Positions 59,607 through 64,000 of a stretch of DNA of 64,000 bases are shown one piece after another. This DNA comes from Flavobacteriales bacterium. Its GTDB lineage: Bacteria; Bacteroidota; Bacteroidia; Flavobacteriales_F; PHOS-HE28. Numbering within the stretch: the stretch's first letter is position 1; every line of letters begins with the position of its first letter. The notes under the pieces were generated by a model that searched no databases, had not been told where the DNA came from, and saw only the letters and a program-made list of their open reading frames with translations. Made by a program: the position numbers and the translations under genes. Location: positions 1 to 64,000 of the forward strand of contig JADZAC010000015.1 in assembly GCA_020852835.1 (NCBI GenBank), read 5' to 3'.

Positions 59607-59901
59607 GGCTCGTGAACATGCCGCCCAGGTCCGCTGTGCTGAACTGCCGATGCGCAGCACTTGCCGAAGCTCCGAGGGGCCTGTTCAGGCCAGTGCTCAG
59701 CACCTGTTGCGCCTGCAGTCGAATTCGGTGTGCAAGGCCATGTGCAACGCCCTTCGGGGTCGAACGGCTTCTTCGTTGGTTGCAACGTTCTGTGACCCCT
59801 CCGGGGTCAAGCTTTTCAATTGGACCGTACTGTATCAGAGGACTTCCCCTGTCGTTGTACGTTCTCATGAAGACGTTGATATCACCGTGCACAGCGCACC
59901 A
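59607..59901. other. Gap with palindromic GACCCC repeats
   Basis: About 295 bp before the STN-repeat gene with no convincing start. It carries two members of a short palindromic family, at 59743-59763 and 59793-59809; two more follow at 59903-59924 and 59953-59974. Frames extending through it lack homology. Confidence 0.65.
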
Positions 59902-59974
59902 TTGCGACCCCGGAGGGCGTCGCACAGCGTTGAACATTGCATTCAGGGTATTACGACCCCGAAGGGTGTCGCAC
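59743..59974. repeat. Cluster of four GACCCC palindromes
   Basis: Units at 59743-59763, 59793-59809, 59903-59924 and 59953-59974. The first two read on the minus strand, the last two on the plus strand. Each has the form CGACCCC-GAA/GGA-GGG-GTCGCA or close to it. They overlap the place where the start codon of the STN gene should be. Confidence 0.8.
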
Positions 59975-62262
59975 ATGGCCGTTTTTCCATACAGCGCTTC
60001 TTCTTCTTCACCCTTATCACCTTCTTCACCTCTTCCGCTTTCGCGCAATCCGCGCTGGACCGCCGCGTCACCATCCATGCCGAACAGGTGCGCCTCTCCC
60101 AAGCCTTGGAGCTGGTGGCCAAGGACGCCGCCTTCAAGCTCAGCTACAACGCGGCCGTGGTGCCCATGGACAGCGTGGTCTCCATAAACGCGGTGGAACA
60201 GCCCGTGGACCGCGTGCTGCGCGGCCTGTTGCCCAAGCGCACCCAGTGGAAAATGAGCGGCCAGCATCTCATCATCACCGGTGAAGCCGGGGCGCGGCAC
60301 CGCTTCAACAGCAGGGGCCGCGTGGTGGATGCCAGCAGCGGCGCACCCATCCCGCGCGCCAGCATCCTCGATGTGCAACGCGGCAACGTGGCAGGCAGCG
60401 GCCCCAGCGGTGATTTCAGCGTGGAGATCTCCGGGGAGTTGGAGCGCACGCCGCTGCGCATCGCTCGCCAAGGTTACCGCGATACGGTGGTGTACGTGCC
60501 GCGCAACGGCGATGCGGGCCGCGTGGCCTTGAGCCCGTTGACGCGCTTGGAATACATTGAACCGATCTGCCTTTACGACCGCTGTGGCGTGGAAGACCTG
60601 GGCGTGGCCAAACTGCTGGTGCCGGAAGACCGCCTGCAGCAGAACGCCAACCTTGGGGGCGGTGAACGGCGCAACGTACAGCTGTCGCTCGTTCCCACAG
60701 CGAGCACCAACGGCGCGCTGGCCGCCTCCATCGTGAACCGTGCATCCTTCAACGTGGTAGGCGGCTACGCCCGCGGCGTGGACGGTGCCGAGATCAGCGG
60801 CGGCTTCAGCCTGCTTTCCGAGAACATGACCGGCGCACAGATCAGCGGGGCCGTGAACCTGGTGGGGGGGCGGACACGCGGCGTGCAGGTCTCCGGCGGT
60901 ATCAACCATACCATGGGCTCGCTGTATGGACTGCAGTTCGCCGGGGCTGCCAACACCGTGTGGGACACGCTGAGCGGTGTGCAGGTGGCCGGTGGCGTGA
61001 ACGTGGTGAAGCGCGGCATGCACGGCACCCAGATGGCCGGCGCGGTGAACGTCACGCTCGGCGATATGGACGGTGTGCAGGTGGCCGGCGGGGTGAACGT
61101 GGCCCACGGCGCAGTGCGCAGATCACAGGTGTCCGGCGGGGCGAACTACGCCCGCAGCGTGCAGGGTGCGCAGGTCTCCGCCGGGGCCAACGTCTCCCTG
61201 GGTGATGTGGGCGGCGGCCAAGTAGGTTTCGGCGCGAATTACGCGGGTTCGGTGAGCGGCGGACAGGTCTCCTTCGGTGCCAACGTGGTGCCCGGTGAGG
61301 TCAGTGGCGGCCAGGTGGGCTTTGGCCTCAATTACGCGCACCGCGTCACCGGAGGGCAGTTCAGCTTCGGCGCCAACGTGGTGCCCGGTGCGGTGAGTGG
61401 TGGCCAAGTGGCCTTCGGCCTGAACTATGCGCACCGCGTCACCAAGGGCCAGTTCAGCTTCGGAGCGAACATCGTTCCGGGCACTGTGGAGGCGGGCCAG
61501 GTGGCCTTCGGGCTGAACTATGCGCACCACGTCACAAATGGCCAATTCAGTTTCGGCGCAAACATCGTTCCGGGCAAGGCCGAAGGCGGACAGGTGGGCT
61601 TCGGCCTGAATTACGCCAACAACGTGAAGGGTGGGCAGTTCACTTTCGGGGCCAATGTGGTGGCCGATACCGCTGAAGGCGGCCAAGTGGGCGTGCTCAA
61701 CTACGCACGGCGTGCCCTCGGCGTGCAAGTGGGCATCCTCAACCTCAGCGACACCTTGGCCGCCGGGGCCGTGGGCCTGCTCACCATCTCACGCACGGGC
61801 TACCACCGCGCCGATGTGGTCGCCAATGATGTGATGCCCTTCGGCATCCAGGTGCGCACCGGCACCCGTGGCTTCCACAATATCCTCGGTTTTTCACCGC
61901 CCACCACGCCCGATGGCCGCTGGGGCTTTCTCTACGGCTTCGGCAGCGAGCCGCGCCTGGGCAAACGTTGGGTGCTGAACATCGACCTCACCGGCGAGCA
62001 AGTGATAGAGCAGCGCGACTGGGTGGATGCCGTGAACATCCTGGGCCGCTTCAGCATCAGCCCCGGCGTGTACTTCGGCGATCGGTTCATCCTCTCCGCC
62101 GGGCCGGTGCTGAACACGCTCGTCAGCGACCTGCGCGATCGCGACACCGGCACCTACACCAGCACCTTGCCCCCGGGCGATCCGCTCTTCACCGGTCGCA
62201 TGGACGTGGCCCGCATCAGCGGCTGGCTGGGCTGGAAGGCAGGGGTGGGGGTGAGGTTTTGA
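59902..62262 (+). CDS. STN-domain surface protein with LA_2272-type repeats
   Basis: Up to 786 residues. The signal peptide FFFFTLITFFTSSAFAQ is followed by an STN domain (VTIHAEQVRLSQALELVAKDAAFKLSYN, residues about 55-110), a carboxypeptidase-like linker (GRVVDASSGAPIPRASILD) and a long repeat region of the LA_2272 surface-repeat type (GGQVGFGLNYAHRVTGGQFSFGANVVPG). A beta-barrel-like C-terminal part ends GVGVRF. The start is uncertain: the ATG at 59975 is out of frame, and the nearest in-frame starts are TTG 59902 and GTG 59887, both giving an oddly long leader. It lies third in the sigma/anti-sigma locus; STN domains normally contact FecR. Confidence 0.75.
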   Translation: MRPRRASHSVEHCIQGITTPKGVAHGRFSIQRFFFFTLITFFTSSAFAQSALDRRVTIHAEQVRLSQALELVAKDAAFKLSYNAAVVPMDSVVSINAVEQPVDRVLRGLLPKRTQWKMSGQHLIITGEAGARHRFNSRGRVVDASSGAPIPRASILDVQRGNVAGSGPSGDFSVEISGELERTPLRIARQGYRDTVVYVPRNGDAGRVALSPLTRLEYIEPICLYDRCGVEDLGVAKLLVPEDRLQQNANLGGGERRNVQLSLVPTASTNGALAASIVNRASFNVVGGYARGVDGAEISGGFSLLSENMTGAQISGAVNLVGGRTRGVQVSGGINHTMGSLYGLQFAGAANTVWDTLSGVQVAGGVNVVKRGMHGTQMAGAVNVTLGDMDGVQVAGGVNVAHGAVRRSQVSGGANYARSVQGAQVSAGANVSLGDVGGGQVGFGANYAGSVSGGQVSFGANVVPGEVSGGQVGFGLNYAHRVTGGQFSFGANVVPGAVSGGQVAFGLNYAHRVTKGQFSFGANIVPGTVEAGQVAFGLNYAHHVTNGQFSFGANIVPGKAEGGQVGFGLNYANNVKGGQFTFGANVVADTAEGGQVGVLNYARRALGVQVGILNLSDTLAAGAVGLLTISRTGYHRADVVANDVMPFGIQVRTGTRGFHNILGFSPPTTPDGRWGFLYGFGSEPRLGKRWVLNIDLTGEQVIEQRDWVDAVNILGRFSISPGVYFGDRFILSAGPVLNTLVSDLRDRDTGTYTSTLPPGDPLFTGRMDVARISGWLGWKAGVGVRF
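61217..61640 (+). repeat. 93-nt tandem repeats within the surface-repeat gene
   Basis: The GG(Q/K)...NYAHRVT...GGQFSFGAN(V/I)VPG unit recurs every 93 nt (for example CCAGGTG at 61311, then matching positions 61404, 61497 and 61590), so each 31-residue unit equals one full period. More diverged copies extend on both sides (about 60750-61790). Confidence 0.85.
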
Positions 62263-62271
62263 GGGATAGTT

Positions 62272-62360
62272 CAATGTACGTCGTTCGTAGTTCGTAGGGC
62301 GTAGTTCGTAGGCGTGACTCACTACGCCCTACACCCTACGAACTACGCCCTACAAACAAC
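62272..62360. repeat. Inverted GTTCGTAGGGCGTAG repeats
   Basis: GTTCGTAGTTCGTAGGGCGTAGTTCGTAG (62283-62311) faces CTACGCCCTACACCCTACGAACTACGCCC (62322-62354), making an imperfect hairpin. The units are the same as CGCCCTACGAACTA in the tracts near 37.1, 40.6 and 43.3 kb. It fills the gap after the STN-repeat gene. Confidence 0.75.
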
Positions 62361-62433
62361 ACCAACAAAAATCTTTCCCCCCAATAGGGGTATCCCGCCC
62401 CCGCATTGTCATAGCGGAAACAAACCCGCAACA

Positions 62434-63114
62434 ATGCCCTTCAGGAACCTCTTTGCTCTGCTGCTCCTCGCTCTGGTCGCCACACCGAATTTCGCGCAGG
62501 ACACCACCGACGCCCCCATCCGCACCCTGCTGGGCGATGGCCGGAAGCAGCACAACGGCGGCTGGGGCGCGCCCACCGCGCACTACACCCGCATCCTCGA
62601 CCACGACGCGCTCTTAGTGGGTGCGCGCGGCGGCTGGCTCATCGACCACCGCGTCACCATCGGCTTTGCCGGGCACGGCTTGGTGACCAACGTGCCCAAC
62701 ACCGCCTACGACCAGCACCTGATCGACCAAGGCGTGCAATTGCGCCGCCGAAGCAGCCTCTACATGGGCTATGGCGGCCTCTTCATCGAGCCGATCATCG
62801 CCTACCGCTCGCCGGTACACGTATCGCTGCCTATCCTCATCGGTGCCGGTGGCGTTACCTACGGCTACAACCACGGCTATGATCCCGCCGACCACACCGG
62901 TGCGCCGCAGCGCATGGACGATCGCGACTGGGATGCACAGGCCTTCTTCGTGGTGGAGCCGGGCATCGAGCTGGAGCTGAACGTGATCCGCTTGGTGCGC
63001 CTCGGCATCGGCGCCAGCTACCGCTACACCAGCGACCTGGACCTGCCCGCCACGCCCAAGGACGCGCTGCACGGCATCAACGCCGGGGTGAGCATCAAAG
63101 TGGGCTGTTTCTGA
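62434..63114 (+). CDS. Outer-membrane beta-barrel-like protein of unknown function
   Basis: 226 residues. The signal peptide is NLFALLLLALVATPNFAQ. The body is rich in alternating strands with Gly/Tyr/aromatic residues (MGYGGLFIEPIIAYRSPVHVSLPILIGAGGVTYGYN, LVRLGIGASYRYTSDL), as in small outer-membrane barrels. The final IKVGCF fits a C-terminal strand with a terminal aromatic residue. No named family was recognised. The start at 62434 (MPFRNLF) is preferred over upstream frames through the repeats. Confidence 0.72.
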   Translation: MPFRNLFALLLLALVATPNFAQDTTDAPIRTLLGDGRKQHNGGWGAPTAHYTRILDHDALLVGARGGWLIDHRVTIGFAGHGLVTNVPNTAYDQHLIDQGVQLRRRSSLYMGYGGLFIEPIIAYRSPVHVSLPILIGAGGVTYGYNHGYDPADHTGAPQRMDDRDWDAQAFFVVEPGIELELNVIRLVRLGIGASYRYTSDLDLPATPKDALHGINAGVSIKVGCF

Positions 63115-63181
63115 AGTGAACACCACCGTTCCCTGCCGCGATTGACCGGCGGACAACGGCCCACTGCCGTGCACGCGTCTC

Positions 63182-64000
63182 ATGGCGCAGATGCACTTGT
63201 TTCGTTGGACCGGTTTATGGGCATGCTTCGCCATCGGTGCGGGGCATGCCCAGCAGTTGGTGCCCAACCCCGGCTTCGAGGAGGTCACTTCATGCCCCAC
63301 CTTCGCCAGCATGCTGGGCCATGCGGCACCGTGGTTCAATCCCACAGTGGGCACCCCCGAACTCTACCATGCCTGTGCAGGCAGCGGGACCTATGCCGGA
63401 GTTCCGGCCAACATGTCGGGTGGTTACCAACAACCCCGATCAGGGCAGGGTTTTGCAGGGATCTACACGTACCGGACGGACCTCGCCGATTTCCGCGAGT
63501 ACATCGAGGTGCCGCTGCTGGCCCCGCTGGAGGCCGGTCGTTGCTACAGCTTCTCCATGTTCGTGAACATGCCCAACGAATTCGAACTGGCCTGTGACGC
63601 CGTGGGCGCCTACTTCAGCACAGGCCCGATCACGGCCACCAATGCCAGCGTATTGCCGGTGGCCGCCGCGATCGAACATCCGGCGGGTGCGTTGATCACC
63701 GACACGGTGGGGTGGACCGAGGTGGCGGGCAACTACACGGCCATCGGCGGTGAGGACCACTTGGTCATCGGCAACTTCCGCACGGATGCCGCAACCAATA
63801 TCCTGCTGTTCCACCCGGGCACGTGGTACCTGGGGCAGGCCTATCTGCTCGTAGACGATGTTTCGCTCCTGCCTGTGGAAAACAGCTTGGACCTTGGGCC
63901 CGATGCGGCGATCTGCGAGGGCGCTTCCCACCAGCTCGACGCTACCGTGCCGGGCATGTCGGGCGTGCTTTGGAATGACGGTCTGACCACCCCGGTGCGC
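63182..64000 (+). CDS. Secreted T9SS-type surface protein, incomplete at window end
   Basis: The frame is open to the last base (273 codons visible). After a signal peptide (LWACFAIGAGHAQ) it begins QLVPNPGFEEVTSCPTF, the 'LVPNPSFE' opening seen in Bacteroidota surface and OmpA-linked proteins. A carbohydrate-binding-like jellyroll (GVPANMSGGYQQPRSGQGF, EYIEVPLLAPLEAGRCYSFSMFVNMP) follows. The last residues (LDLGPDAAICEGASHQLDATVPG) start an Ig-like domain like those in the large protein at 43797. A T9SS sorting domain is expected beyond the window. Confidence 0.8.
   Translation, partial: MAQMHLFRWTGLWACFAIGAGHAQQLVPNPGFEEVTSCPTFASMLGHAAPWFNPTVGTPELYHACAGSGTYAGVPANMSGGYQQPRSGQGFAGIYTYRTDLADFREYIEVPLLAPLEAGRCYSFSMFVNMPNEFELACDAVGAYFSTGPITATNASVLPVAAAIEHPAGALITDTVGWTEVAGNYTAIGGEDHLVIGNFRTDAATNILLFHPGTWYLGQAYLLVDDVSLLPVENSLDLGPDAAICEGASHQLDATVPGMSGVLWNDGLTTPVR

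Noticed and set aside
59975-60187. ATG at 59975 as the start of the STN-repeat gene
   Set aside because: It is out of frame with the STN domain by one base and its frame soon loses any homology.
61217-61640. 93-nt periodic sequence as a CRISPR array
   Set aside because: Units are continuous coding sequence without spacers and encode a clear 31-residue protein repeat.

Overview
The window looks like chromosome from a high-G+C member of the Bacteroidota, most likely a Flavobacteriales-type lineage. The evidence is type IX secretion (T9SS) C-terminal sorting domains, Bacteroidota-style promoters (TAnnTTTG at -7), a FecR/ECF-sigma/STN surface signalling set, a Bacteroidota ParC, a START-like protein, an LptF/LptG permease and RibBA. 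No plasmid, phage or conjugation core is visible. Most of the window is housekeeping sequence with islands of repeats and small accessory modules between conserved operons. Gene calls rest on motif reading alone; no database search was run.

Layout. 0-6 kb is accessory: a palindromic repeat, a PIG-V-like glycosyltransferase coupled to a 5'-truncated T9SS FG-GAP protein, an IS630-family transposase, then three related antitoxin genes, two with ParE/RelE-type toxins. Two degraded copies of the first bases of the adjacent parC gene lie among them. 6-22.6 kb is core: parC, a universal stress protein, a TPR protein, tsaD, a TamB-like giant, ribBA, two GT4 glycosyltransferases, an LptF/G permease and a START-like protein with a histone-H1-like tail. 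22.7-33.5 kb is core: tRNA-Met, a rhomboid protease, a HAD phosphatase, an aminotransferase IV, yqgE, pdxH, an H1-like protein, trmH, HU, the coupled recQ-mpg-fmt operon and ilvE. 33.5-40.6 kb mixes small genes of unknown role with a SatD-like regulator/DUF3307 pair and a REP-associated transposase (RAYT) locus. clpB and a 1672-residue T9SS adhesin-like protein follow. 49.2-57 kb is a six-gene TetR-TolC-MFP-RND-LpxR-DUF2141 operon. 57-64 kb holds a PIN-domain toxin-antitoxin pair, a sigma/anti-sigma/STN surface-repeat locus, an outer-membrane protein and a T9SS protein that runs off the end.

The points most worth a second look are: (1) parC 5'-end fragments repeated upstream of ParE-type toxin-antitoxin modules; (2) a RAYT gene with a REP palindrome inside its own reading frame, next to a Bro-N gene cut off beside a REP; (3) a SatD-like promoter with palindromes repeated every 29 bp; (4) a TetR-type operator in the tetR promoter with a near-copy over the tolC start codon; (5) an H1-like tail fused to a START-like domain; (6) an ECF sigma/FecR pair next to an STN protein whose body is a 93-nt-period surface repeat instead of a TonB receptor. 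Several families of short palindromic or interspersed repeats fill nearly every longer gap between genes.
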